64,000 nt of DNA, taken from contig CATQHW010000001.1 in the NCBI GenBank assembly GCA_958296075.1, forward strand, positions 62,001 through 126,000. The letters are read 5' to 3'. Shown piece by piece: positions 8,801 through 16,373 of this stretch. The translations under genes were made by a program, and so were the position numbers. Within the stretch, counting starts at the first letter, position 1. Every line of letters starts with the position of its first letter. The notes beneath the pieces are model-generated. The model was not told the DNA's origin. It ran no database searches and saw only the letters and a list, made by a program, of their open reading frames with translations. This DNA comes from an uncultured Spirochaetia bacterium. GTDB taxonomy: Bacteria; Spirochaetota; Spirochaetia; SZUA-6; Bin103.

Positions 8801-10572
8801 GGGCTGGATATCCGGGTCCCACGCGTTTCAATGGGGCCGCGCATTTCGCGCGGCTTGTGACGTCAGAGTCGGAGGAGCTGTGGCATGACGCATGAGAAGA
8901 GTTTCAATGGGGCCGCGCATTTCGCGCGGCTTGTGACCGACTCCACCAGACGAGGACTGATGTCCTCCAGCCGAACGTTTCAATGGGGCCGCGCATTTCG
9001 CGCGGCTTGTGACACAGCGGCACGGTATCGCAGGATTCTACGGTGAGCGACCTGGTTTCAATGGGGCCGCGCATTTCGCGCGGCTTGTGACACCGTGAAC
9101 GCGTTTGATCCAAGATGGATCTGAGTCGGTGGGACTCGCGTTTCAATGGGGCCGCGCATTTCGCGCGGCTTGTGACTTGGTCTTACCGCGTTCTACCTGA
9201 ACCCACTCCTGGCTGTTTCAATGGGGCCGCGCATTTCGCGCGGCTTGTGACCACGGCCAATGCGCAGCTGCTCCACTTCGAACTGCAGCGGTCAGTTTCA
9301 ATGGGGCCGCGCATTTCGCGCGGCTTGTGACACGAAGCCTGAGATCAAGATCGACAGCACGAAGTTCACGTTTCAATGGGGCCGCGCATTTCGCGCGGCT
9401 TGTGACTCGATTGCGGATGACTCCCAGATCAATGAGGTCGGGGTGTTTCAATGGGGCCGCGCATTTCGCGCGGCTTGTGACCGGCACGTTCTGCCTCGTG
9501 GCAGCCACGCCACGTCCGCCCATGTTTCAATGGGGCCGCGCATTTCGCGCGGCTTGTGACTCCACGCCGGCGCGCGACGGGAAGATGCCGTCATTCCGGG
9601 TTTCAATGGGGCCGCGCATTTCGCGCGGCTTGTGACCTGGGACGATTCCAGCGCCGCTCCGACGTTCTTGCTGAGTTTCAATGGGGCCGCGCATTTCGCG
9701 CGGCTTGTGACTGCTGCTGACCCCGTGAGCCCATCCGGTACGTACAGCACGTTTCAATGGGGCCGCGCATTTCGCGCGGCTTGTGACTTGATCGAAGGAT
9801 ACAGGATGCCGAGATAGATGAGCTGGTGGTTTCAATGGGGCCGCGCATTTCGCGCGGCTTGTGACGAGCCGGTTGACGCCGATGACAGGCTGTGGGAACC
9901 CGACGAGTTTCAATGGGGCCGCGCATTTCGCGCGGCTTGTGACTGCTGGACTGGCTACTCGGCCGGAATGATTCCGACTACACGTGTTTCAATGGGGCCG
10001 CGCATTTCGCGCGGCTTGTGACATGGAGTACGAGGAATGCAGCGGTCCTGAGCCGATGCGGCGTTTCAATGGGGCCGCGCATTTCGCGCGGCTTGTGACT
10101 GGACGCAATCGAGGGAATGGCGTTCACAGACGGCAAGGATTGTGTTTCAATGGGGCCGCGCATTTCGCGCGGCTTGTGACCCTGTTTTCTGGGTAGCGCG
10201 TGACCCTGACGCCAAGTTTCAATGGGGCCGCGCATTTCGCGCGGCTTGTGACACGCACGAACCGCGCAAATGGAGAACCGGGTGCGGCAGCACCAAGGTT
10301 TCAATGGGGCCGCGCATTTCGCGCGGCTTGTGACATAGGGATTTGGGCTCTCCGTATCCATCGGCGCCGGCACGTCGTTTCAATGGGGCCGCGCATTTCG
10401 CGCGGCTTGTGACCACATGCTCACAACCCCGTTTTCCCCTACACAAACGGCGCGCCGAACGTTTCAATGGGGCCGCGCATTTCGCGCGGCTTGTGACAAG
10501 CTCCACGACACGGACCAGCAGATCGAGTGGAACGAGTTTCAATGGGGCCGCGCATTTCGCGCGGCTTGTGAC
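5826..10572 (-). CRISPR. CRISPR array, 62 full 37-bp repeats and 61 intervening spacers
   Basis: Written on the plus strand each repeat starts GTTTCAATGGGG, then has the 6-bp stem CCGCGC / GCGCGG around the loop ATTTC, and ends CTTGTGAC. Its minus-strand form ends in ATTGAAAC, the 8-nt 5' handle typical of type III and some type I crRNAs. I therefore infer transcription from right to left. This agrees with the cas2-cas1 genes and leader on the right and the degenerate repeat on the left. Spacers are about 36-48 bp, within the range for type III. The repeats are almost invariant; the second (5900-5937) has one extra G. The count was made by eye and could be off by one. Small ORFs called across the array are artefacts of the repeat. 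Confidence 0.97.
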
Positions 10573-10859
10573 TTCCGTCCCGCAACTCCTTTGATCTGCA
10601 AGCACAAACTCAAGTCCTGCGAGCGGAAGCCGCCGTAGACCAGGGATTGGACTCTCGACTGGACGTTCACTTCGGATATCCTCCATATACCCTTTGATGG
10701 TAATCATTTGTACGACGCGAGCGGAATCCGGAGGATCAGCAGCACCCTCAGGCTCGGTCGTTTCTGTCAAAGACCGCCTGCTTGCTGTCGATTATGCCAC
10801 ATCTGATCATTGGGGGCAACACCACAGACCGGCTGGTTCCATTCTACCGACGGCGGCGG
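10573..10859 (-). promoter_or_regulatory. CRISPR leader region
   Basis: This 287-bp stretch separates the newest repeat (10536-10572) from cas2. It contains no credible gene and holds an AT-rich patch at about 10675-10713, with TATATG and GATATC on the minus strand, the best place for an array promoter. A TTGACA hexamer at 10765-10770 (minus) lacks a good partner -10. A sigma54-like TGGCAT...GC at 10780-10799 has the wrong (11-base) spacing. Leader identity is inferred from position and orientation. Confidence 0.65.
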
Positions 10860-11135
10860 CTACACGATCAGCGCCCGTCGGCCCGTCTTCGCCCGGTCCT
10901 CGGCCGTCGTTCCGTCTTCGTCCAGCCGGGCGATAAGCAGGCGGTCTTCGCCGGTCTCCATCACGGCGCGCAGCTCCTGCTCCATCCGGAGACGGCGGCG
11001 TGGATCCAACCGGCAGCAGAACACGGAGAGTTGTACCCAGTCGCCGTAACCGTGTAGCAACCGGAAGACGCGGCGCCATCGTTTAGGGGACGAGACGTCG
11101 TAGGTGACCAGATAATCTCTTCCTGCAGGTGGCAT
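10860..11135 (-). CDS. cas2: CRISPR adaptation protein Cas2
   Basis: The 91-residue product starts with a beta strand carrying the Cas2 signature YLVTYDVSSPKRWRRVFRLL, including the conserved Asp after the first strand, followed by GYGDWVQLSVFCC and the terminal ferredoxin-like elements. Length is typical of Cas2 (about 90 residues). In the adaptation complex a Cas2 dimer bridges two Cas1 dimers and measures the incoming spacer. It lies 13 bases downstream of cas1 and directly precedes the leader, the usual place of the adaptation genes. Confidence 0.95.
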   Translation of the reverse strand: MPPAGRDYLVTYDVSSPKRWRRVFRLLHGYGDWVQLSVFCCRLDPRRRLRMEQELRAVMETGEDRLLIARLDEDGTTAEDRAKTGRRALIV

Positions 11136-11148
11136 GAGGACGTTCCGG

Positions 11149-12186
11149 CTACCGCCAGCTCATCTGCGCCGGAGGCTCTTCGTTGCGGCGCAGAGCGCGG
11201 GCGAGGCGGGCGGCTTCAATGGACGGCAGGTCGCGGTAGGCGACGGCATGCCCCAAGACGTCGTGGTGGATGGTCTCGGCCAGCCGGTCCTCCAGGGCGC
11301 CCAACAGGACGCGCCGGCCCTGCTCGCCGAGCAGGACGGCGTCGCCTTCCTGCTCCATGTGGCCGGCCTTGAGCATACCGGAGTTCAATATGCGCAGCAC
11401 GACGGAATCCGCAATCCGGGGCCGTGCCGGTTCCATCAGGTCGAGAGCCAGAGCGGGACGACCATGACGGAATCCGTGCAGGAACCCGGTGTACAGATCC
11501 AGTCCAGAGGCGGTGACGGCGACGCTCCAGGAGCGGGTCTGGACGGTATAGGCAAAAGAAAGCGCAGCGTTCGCCGGATCGCGCGGCGGACGGCGGCTGC
11601 GGCCCCGGTACCGCTCGGCTGCCCAGGCGGCGCGCTCGCGGAGCATGGCCGGGAAGGTCTTGAAGTAGGTAGCGGCGGCGGCGCCCTCGTAGCCGCGCAG
11701 CTTGTCCAGGTCGCCGGTCCGTTCCGCGCTTTCGACGAGCTCCGTCAGATGACGTACGGCGAGCTTTGCCGCACGGCCACTCCCGTTGCGGCGCAGGAGG
11801 GTACGGCAGTTCCTGATCTTTGCGGCCACCCAGGTACGCGCGAAGGCGATACGGCGCGCCGGGTCCATGGCGGCGGCGTGCTGGGCGGCGCGCAACGCAC
11901 CATCGCCGTGGCCGAAGCCGGTGGTCGCACCCAGGAACCAGCCGGAGGTAGTCGTCCAGCACACCGGGATGCCGCGCCGCATCAGTTCCTGCAGCGCAGG
12001 AGTGGTTACCTGGATGTTTCCCAGGACGATCATCTCGGACATTTCGTCCAGGCGCAGGCGCTGGCGCTGGTCCTTCATCGCCACCTCGAGGGTGTTGCCG
12101 GCCAGGGCGACGCGCGCGCCCTGGTTGTTGACGTAGACCGGGTGGCGGATGGCGGCGGCGCAGTCGCGCTTGAAGGCGTCACGCAT
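11149..12186 (-). CDS. cas1: CRISPR integrase Cas1
   Basis: From the ATG at 12186 the protein has 345 residues. An upstream extension of the frame overlaps the preceding gene and has no Cas1 homology, and the ATG is preceded by AAGG. Catalytic residues are visible: Glu in GYEGAAAATYF, His in GFLHGFRHGRPA and Asp in LALDLMEPARP, the metal-binding triad of the Cas1 integrase. N-terminal beta elements include VALAGNTLEVAM. Cas1 inserts prespacers at the leader-repeat junction. It overlaps the Csb2/Cas6-like gene by 8 bases and so is probably translationally coupled. The upstream separate reverse transcriptase suggests that RNA-derived spacers can be captured, as shown for RT-Cas1 fusions. Confidence 0.95.
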   Translation of the reverse strand: MRDAFKRDCAAAIRHPVYVNNQGARVALAGNTLEVAMKDQRQRLRLDEMSEMIVLGNIQVTTPALQELMRRGIPVCWTTTSGWFLGATTGFGHGDGALRAAQHAAAMDPARRIAFARTWVAAKIRNCRTLLRRNGSGRAAKLAVRHLTELVESAERTGDLDKLRGYEGAAAATYFKTFPAMLRERAAWAAERYRGRSRRPPRDPANAALSFAYTVQTRSWSVAVTASGLDLYTGFLHGFRHGRPALALDLMEPARPRIADSVVLRILNSGMLKAGHMEQEGDAVLLGEQGRRVLLGALEDRLAETIHHDVLGHAVAYRDLPSIEAARLARALRRNEEPPAQMSWR

Positions 12187-12901
12187 CGCCTTGTTCCGGG
12201 GCGAACAGGCCAAGGCCGAAGTGACAACCGTAGCCGAATGCCAGCGGCCCACGCACCGGCGCCTCGAAGACCAACCGCCACGCCGTGCCCCGGCCGCTCC
12301 CCTTCGGCGCGCTTTCACGCCAGCGCCAGCGGGGTGGGCTGGCGCCATGGCCGATCAACTCCACTTCCGTCACAGGAGGCAACCCGCGCGCGGCGCATTC
12401 GCGGCGGATCATGTCGTCCTGCGAGAAGCCGCGCTTCGCGTGCCACGGCCGGTAGTAGGGAGCGATGGAGACCCACTCGTCGGCGACCTCCAACAGGGAC
12501 GTGGGGACGTCCGGCTCGTCATGCCGGCCGATCCAGTCCGAGGCTGCGCGCCAGTACTCGCGTCGTGAATAGATGGCGATGTCCGCGGCCAGCAACGCCG
12601 CCAGCGCCGTCCCGTCCATCGCCCTGGCGTAAACGGTGAGATGGTCGATGCGGCCGTCGCCGTCGGTGTCCTCGGGCAGCCAGAAGGCGTGCCGATGCTC
12701 CGTGACCGGTGCGTCGATCTGCGCGTCGTGGCCCGACAGCGCCGCCGGTATGCCGCGCGGTCCGTACATCAGGCGCGCCCGTCCGAGGGTGGCGCGCCGG
12801 GCGCGTTCGGCGACCTGATACCCCACGCGCGCGGCCGGGAGCCGATCGCCGGTGAGACGAAAGCGCACGCAATCCGGCATCCGCGCCGCTTCCCCGGTCA
12901 C
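12179..12901 (-). CDS. Csb2/Cas6-like RAMP protein (putative crRNA-processing endoribonuclease)
   Basis: The 240-residue product ends in the glycine-rich loop AFGYGCHFGLGLFAP, the signature of Cas6-type RAMPs. In the middle it carries HAFWLPEDTDGDGRIDHLTV, a sequence I recognise from Csb2 (the Cas5-Cas6 fusion of type I-G, formerly I-U). It is roughly half the usual Csb2 length, so it may represent the Cas6-like part only. No other Cas6 candidate is seen in the locus, so it is the best candidate for cutting the 62-repeat precursor. It starts with GTG in a GTGA overlap with the RT stop and overlaps cas1. The identification is by motif only. Confidence 0.68.
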   Translation of the reverse strand: MTGEAARMPDCVRFRLTGDRLPAARVGYQVAERARRATLGRARLMYGPRGIPAALSGHDAQIDAPVTEHRHAFWLPEDTDGDGRIDHLTVYARAMDGTALAALLAADIAIYSRREYWRAASDWIGRHDEPDVPTSLLEVADEWVSIAPYYRPWHAKRGFSQDDMIRRECAARGLPPVTEVELIGHGASPPRWRWRESAPKGSGRGTAWRLVFEAPVRGPLAFGYGCHFGLGLFAPEQGDA

Positions 12902-14085
12902 GACGCAGGCATCCGGCGGCCGCGTCGCAACCGCGCGCGCATGGTCTCGGACAGGTTGGCGAGCTCGGGCCGCTTCGCCGGCACCGGCCGTCTGCTCAAC
13001 ACAACCTCCTCTTCGCGCGGGGCGTCCGACTCCCAGACCGGCGGCGCAGCTTCCGGCGTGTGCTTCAGATCGCGCAGCGCAAGGTTACGGATGAAGTAGT
13101 GGCCGAGAAACCAGAAGCCGTCCCCGAAGCCGCGTACGTGGGTCTTCTCCGGGTGCAGCGCCAGTCCGCGTTCCCGCAGCAGTCCCGCGGCGCGCTCCAG
13201 CGCGGTCTCGGCGTCCTGCCGGCACCGTGCGAGCACGACGAAGTCGTCCGCGTACCGCACCAACCGCCCCTCCGGCCCGTCCAACAGGTGATCGACTTCG
13301 TCCAGGTACAGGTTGGCGAGCAGCGGCGACAGGGGCGACCCCTGAAGCAGGCCGCGGCCTCCAGTGCCGGATGCTTCCAGCCATACCGCCAGCATCTCGG
13401 TCAACCGCGCGTCCCCGGTACGCGCCTCGACGAGATCGAGCAGCGGCGGATGCGGGACGGTCTCGAAGAAGCGCGCGACGTCGCTTTCGAGCACCCAGCG
13501 CCGCTTCTCCCGGCGCCGCAGCTCGATAACCCGCGCCACCGCGTCCATGACGCCGCGACCGGGGCGGTAGCCGAAGCTCGCCGGCGACATGGCGGGTTCC
13601 AGGATCGGCGTCAGCGTGAACGCCACCGCAGTCTGCACGATCCGATCGGCCACGCTGGGGATGGCCAACGGTCGCGTGCCGCCGGTCTCCTTCATCACCT
13701 CCACCCGCCGGACCGGTCCGGGTGCGTAGCTGCCGGCCCACAGGCTGCGGCGCAGGCGGGCGAGTCGGTTCCCGGCATCTCGCTCGAAGGCGCGGCAGGT
13801 GACGTTATCGCCCCCGGCGGCACCCCCGTTGCGCCGCACGCGCGACCAAGCGGCGGCAAGGGTGGCGGCGGAAAGCGCCTGCGCCAGGAGATCGGTCCGG
13901 CGGTGGCGACGTGGATCGAACCGGCGAGGCATCCCGTGGCTCGCAAGCGTGCGCCGGCGGCGCGGGACGGCGCCCGGAGTGGGCCGGCCACTCAAGATGG
14001 CGATCAGACTGGCGCCAAATCCCGTATCGTGCTCATCGACGGTACGCTCGTGAACGTCGACGCGGGTCCTACTCGTCGGCGTCAT
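12898..14085 (-). CDS. CRISPR-associated reverse transcriptase (group II intron-like, stand-alone)
   Basis: The 395-residue protein has the RT blocks in order: YAPGPVRRVEV, TRPLAIPSVADRIVQTAV, SFGYRPGRG, WVLESDVARFFETV (motif A Asp), GLLQGSPLSPLLANLYLDE (motif B) and LVRYADDFVVLAR (motif C YADD). No maturase, DNA-binding or HNH domain follows, unlike a full group II intron protein. It lies directly upstream of the Cas6-like and Cas1 genes, as in RT-associated type III adaptation modules, where RT is known to allow acquisition from RNA. The ATG at 14085 overlaps the stop of the DUF1232 mini-gene (ATGA). About 50 N-terminal residues precede the RT fold and are unassigned. Confidence 0.93.
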   Translation of the reverse strand: MTPTSRTRVDVHERTVDEHDTGFGASLIAILSGRPTPGAVPRRRRTLASHGMPRRFDPRRHRRTDLLAQALSAATLAAAWSRVRRNGGAAGGDNVTCRAFERDAGNRLARLRRSLWAGSYAPGPVRRVEVMKETGGTRPLAIPSVADRIVQTAVAFTLTPILEPAMSPASFGYRPGRGVMDAVARVIELRRREKRRWVLESDVARFFETVPHPPLLDLVEARTGDARLTEMLAVWLEASGTGGRGLLQGSPLSPLLANLYLDEVDHLLDGPEGRLVRYADDFVVLARCRQDAETALERAAGLLRERGLALHPEKTHVRGFGDGFWFLGHYFIRNLALRDLKHTPEAAPPVWESDAPREEEVVLSRRPVPAKRPELANLSETMRARLRRGRRMPAS

Positions 14086-14222
14086 CGCAGTTCCGCATCC
14101 AGGGCGGCGACCGCGGCGAGTATGACGCTGACGTCGTCGAGCAGCCCGAGGACCGGCATGAAGTCAGGCACCACGTCCAAGGGCATAATCAGATAGACCA
14201 ACGCCTCTACTTCCTTTGCCAT
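14082..14222 (-). CDS. 46-residue DUF1232 (YkvA-like) mini-protein
   Basis: A 46-codon gene read from the sequence: MAKEVEALVYLIMPLDVV, then PDFMPVLGLLDDVSVILAA and a short tail. The LVYLI-P-D--PDF-PVLGLLDD pattern is the core of the DUF1232/YkvA family, small membrane-associated proteins of unknown function; family members are usually longer. It starts within the last 16 bases of the glycine-zipper gene and ends in an ATGA overlap with the RT gene, so it is embedded in the adaptation operon and probably translationally coupled to RT. A decayed second DUF1232 gene lies just upstream of the regulator at 15990-16210. Confidence 0.75.
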   Translation of the reverse strand: MAKEVEALVYLIMPLDVVPDFMPVLGLLDDVSVILAAVAALDAELR

Positions 14223-14425
14223 GATTCTTCCTCAGTCTTGGAGTCCTCGGTCACGTCATCGCCGGCCTCGTCGTCCTCCAGCACGAGACCGAGGACAAGG
14301 CCAACGGCCGCCCCGGCGACGCAGCCGACGATCCCGCCAGTCGGACCCCCGAAGCGGAGACCCAGCGTGCCGCCGAGGAGGCCGCCCGTCGCGGAAATGT
14401 TCAGGATCCTTTCAGCTTCGTTCAC
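14207..14425 (-). CDS. Small glycine-zipper membrane protein
   Basis: The 72-residue product has a hydrophobic, glycine-rich segment at about residues 12-50, GGLLGGTLGLRFGGPTGG then GCVAGAAVGLVLGLVL, followed by a strongly acidic tail rich in Asp and Glu. The repeated G-xxx-G spacing is a glycine zipper, typical of small proteins that pack or oligomerise in a membrane. It starts with GTG at 14425 behind the ribosome binding site AAGGAG. It is the first gene after the internal sigma54 promoter (14483-14498) and overlaps the DUF1232 mini-gene, so it is expected to be co-induced with RT, cas1 and cas2. Function unknown. Confidence 0.7.
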   Translation of the reverse strand: MNEAERILNISATGGLLGGTLGLRFGGPTGGIVGCVAGAAVGLVLGLVLEDDEAGDDVTEDSKTEEESWQRK

Positions 14426-14479
14426 GTTCGTAACTCCTTGGGGCTGACGTGTCGTTTCGACTCAGCTCTCGAACGATTA

Positions 14480-15997
14480 CTAAGCAGAAACCGTGCCATC
14501 GTTTCGTCGCGTCTTTTTCAACCAGTTGCTGAGTACCTGAGGGCTGCCGAGCCCCAGCAGTCTTGCTGCCTTGGCCTTGTTGTCGCCGGCCTCCGTCATC
14601 GCGCGGTCCAGATAATGGCGCGTGACCTCTGCCAACAGAGCCTCGATGCTGAAGCCGCCCCCCAGCGGGCGGTTCCACACGTCCCGTTCGCGTTCGCCGG
14701 TCGCCGATAGCAGCGCACCGCGCAGGTCCTCTCCCGTGATCGTGTCGCCGGCCGACCAGATCGCGGCGCGCATCAGCGTGTTTTGCAACTCGCGTATGTT
14801 GCCCGGCCACCGGTGCTGAGATAGAACATTTCTTGCTGAAGCGGAAAGATTCTTACTTCGATAACCAGGCACCTCGGCGGAATCGTTGTTGATCCCTTCG
14901 AGGAGATGGTCGGTCAGAAGCCCGATGTCGCCGGCGCGCTCGCGCAACGGCGGCAGCTTGAGCACCGCCACCGCCAGACGATAGAAGAGATCTTCGCGGA
15001 ATCGGCCGCGCGCTACCTCCTTCGTCAGGGTGCGGTTGGTCGCGGCGATGACGCGCACGTCCACCGGACGCTTGGCGCTGGCGCCGACAGGCTGGACGGC
15101 CTTCTCCTGTAGAACGCGCAACAGCTTCGTCTGCGCCGGAAGCGGCAGCTCCCCGATCTCGTCCAGGAACAGCGTCCCGCCATGCGCCGTCTCGAAGTGT
15201 CCCTCCCGATCCGTGTAGGCCCCGCTGAACGCGCCTTTCTTATGACCGAACAACTCCGACTCGACCAGCCCCTCAGGCAGGGCGCCGCAGTTGACCGGGA
15301 AGAACTGGTTCTTCCGACGTAGGCTCGACTGGTGGATGGCTCGCGCCAGCAACTCCTTGCCGGTCCCCGTCTCTCCCTCGATGAGAACCGGCACCGAGTA
15401 CGGCGCGACCCGGCGGGCGCGCAGAACGACCTCCTGCATCGCCGGGCTGTGATGGATGATTTCATCGAATTCCGGCGCCTCCGGCGGCAGCCCGGCGCTC
15501 AGACGTTCCAGCTTCCGGTCCGGCTGCCGCAGCAGATCGGAGACGAAGTCCGCCGAGATGTCGAACGGGACGGAGACGGTACTGACGCCGTGCTCCTCCG
15601 ACGACTGGATGATCGTTGCCGGGAAGCGCGTCTTGGCCAGGATGACCCACACCGCCGACATGGCCGGCGTGCCGGCGCTCAGGTGGAACGTCAGCGCGAC
15701 GTCCGGGCCGACTGCGGCGCGCGCCCGCTCGCAGGCCCGCTTGGCGGCGGTGTAGACCTCGCCGAAGTCGGTGGGACTGGTGAGCGGCTCCGGCAGCAGT
15801 TCGAGACTGATCCCGTTCGCATGCCCTTCGAGCCAATCGCGGTAACGCATCGCCTCGTCGCCATACGTGGTGAGCAGGAAGGCCGCGTCGTACGTGCCGG
15901 CCTCCAGTGCCTTTGCCACCGGACCGATACCGTCCACGCCTTCCCCCGGCGCCTTCAGGTCCGCGTGGCCTATCCAACTGATCAGAATGTTACGCAT
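14480..15997 (-). CDS. CARF-domain sigma54-dependent transcriptional activator (RtcR-like architecture)
   Basis: The 505-residue protein has three parts. Residues 1-~165 form a Rossmann-like sensor with LLTTYGDEA and the ligand-loop motif [11 protein letters not shown] (107-113), resembling a CARF domain as in RtcR. Residues ~175-410 form an AAA+ sigma54-activation domain with Walker A GETGTGKE (208-215), the sigma54-contact loop as GAFSGA instead of GAFTGA (255-260), Walker [12 protein letters not shown] and WPGNIREL. A Fis-type HTH closes the protein (about 455-500). CARF domains bind cyclic oligoadenylates made by Cas10. I infer it senses the type III alarm and activates sigma54 promoters; consensus sites lie in front of and behind its gene. 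The start ATG overlaps the upstream DUF1232 stop (ATGCGTAA) and has AGGAGG upstream. Confidence 0.85.
   Translation of the reverse strand: MRNILISWIGHADLKAPGEGVDGIGPVAKALEAGTYDAAFLLTTYGDEAMRYRDWLEGHANGISLELLPEPLTSPTDFGEVYTAAKRACERARAAVGPDVALTFHLSAGTPAMSAVWVILAKTRFPATIIQSSEEHGVSTVSVPFDISADFVSDLLRQPDRKLERLSAGLPPEAPEFDEIIHHSPAMQEVVLRARRVAPYSVPVLIEGETGTGKELLARAIHQSSLRRKNQFFPVNCGALPEGLVESELFGHKKGAFSGAYTDREGHFETAHGGTLFLDEIGELPLPAQTKLLRVLQEKAVQPVGASAKRPVDVRVIAATNRTLTKEVARGRFREDLFYRLAVAVLKLPPLRERAGDIGLLTDHLLEGINNDSAEVPGYRSKNLSASARNVLSQHRWPGNIRELQNTLMRAAIWSAGDTITGEDLRGALLSATGERERDVWNRPLGGGFSIEALLAEVTRHYLDRAMTEAGDNKAKAARLLGLGSPQVLSNWLKKTRRNDGTVSA
14483..14498 (-). promoter_or_regulatory. Sigma54 (-24/-12) promoter, internal site
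   Basis: On the minus strand the sequence is TGGCACGGTTTCTGCT, with GG and GC separated by exactly 10 bases as RpoN requires, and a close match to consensus TGGCAC-N5-TTGC. It lies inside the last codons of the CARF-sigma54 regulator gene and points at the glycine-zipper/DUF1232/RT/cas operon. The predicted start site is near 14472, about 47 bases before the first start codon. Confidence 0.75.
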
Positions 15998-16210
15998 CGT
16001 CGTCCTCCTCTCCCAATTCCGCAGCCAACGTGGCGGCCGCCGCGGCTATGACGCCGGCGTCGTCGAGCAGTCCGACGACCGGGATGAAATCGGACGATGA
16101 AATCGGACACTGCGTCTATGGGCGTAACCAAGTAGACGAGCGCGCCGACCCCGGTTCGTGCCAGCCAAGTTCTCGCGGATGTTCTTGATGTCGTCGTCTT
16201 CTCGTCCCAT
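15990..16210 (-). pseudogene. Frameshifted DUF1232 gene
   Basis: The ATG at 16210 has AAGGAG six bases upstream and opens MGREDDDIKNIRENLA. The DUF1232 core then appears in another frame as VGALVYLVTPIDAVSDFI, and after a 13-bp tandem duplication (16083-16108) the conserved continuation PVVGLLDDAGVIAA resumes in a third phase. Removing one 13-bp copy restores the core to a stop that overlaps the regulator start. A one-base shift near 16160-16168 would also be needed to join the N-terminus. The gene resembles the intact 46-residue DUF1232 protein encoded before RT. It is the first cistron after the sigma54 promoter at 16287-16302. Either broken, or switched by slippage. Confidence 0.75.
16083..16108. 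repeat. Perfect 13-bp tandem duplication in the DUF1232 gene
   Basis: The unit GATGAAATCGGAC occurs twice without interruption (16083-16095 and 16096-16108). Because 13 is not a multiple of three it shifts the reading frame exactly at the conserved SDFI-P motif. Confidence 0.95.
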
Positions 16211-16286
16211 GGTTTGCTCCTTGCCATGTGGTCCGGCGTCACCGCCGCCGTTCGGTCCATGGCGGCGCACCTGATGAAACACTTAT

Positions 16287-16302
16287 AGCAACGACCGTGC
16301 CA
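16287..16302 (-). promoter_or_regulatory. Sigma54 (-24/-12) promoter upstream of the CARF-sigma54 operon
   Basis: The minus strand reads TGGCACGGTCGTTGCT, a nearly perfect match to the RpoN consensus TGGCACG-N4-TTGC(A/T), with GG and GC 10 bases apart. The predicted start near 16275 gives a short leader before the DUF1232 start at 16210 and then the regulator gene. It shares nine identical leading bases and the TGCT end with the second site at 14483-14498. Confidence 0.85.
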
Positions 16303-16324
16303 TGTTTCACACGGGCCGTAATCG

Positions 16325-16343
16325 CCCCCCCCCCCCCCCCCCC
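16325..16343. repeat. Homopolymer of 19 C residues
   Basis: An uninterrupted run of C (G on the minus strand) lies between the sigma54 promoter at 16287-16302 and a small inverted repeat at 16374-16385, in the spacer between the divergent regulator and CARF-HEPN genes. Such tracts change length by slipped-strand mispairing; the exact length in an assembly is uncertain. Confidence 0.9.
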
Positions 16344-16373
16344 GGTCGCCGGCTGCCACCGGATGCCATGCCG

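Noticed and set aside
5858..10770. Dozens of overlapping ORFs across 5.8-10.8 kb on both strands
   Set aside because: They are the CRISPR repeat read in several frames (for example peptides containing FNGAAHFARLVT or KPREMRGPIET) interrupted by spacers; not genes.
10780..10800. Sigma54-like sequence in the CRISPR leader (TGGCAT...AGC on the minus strand)
   Set aside because: Spacing between GG and GC is 11 rather than 10, which RpoN normally does not tolerate.
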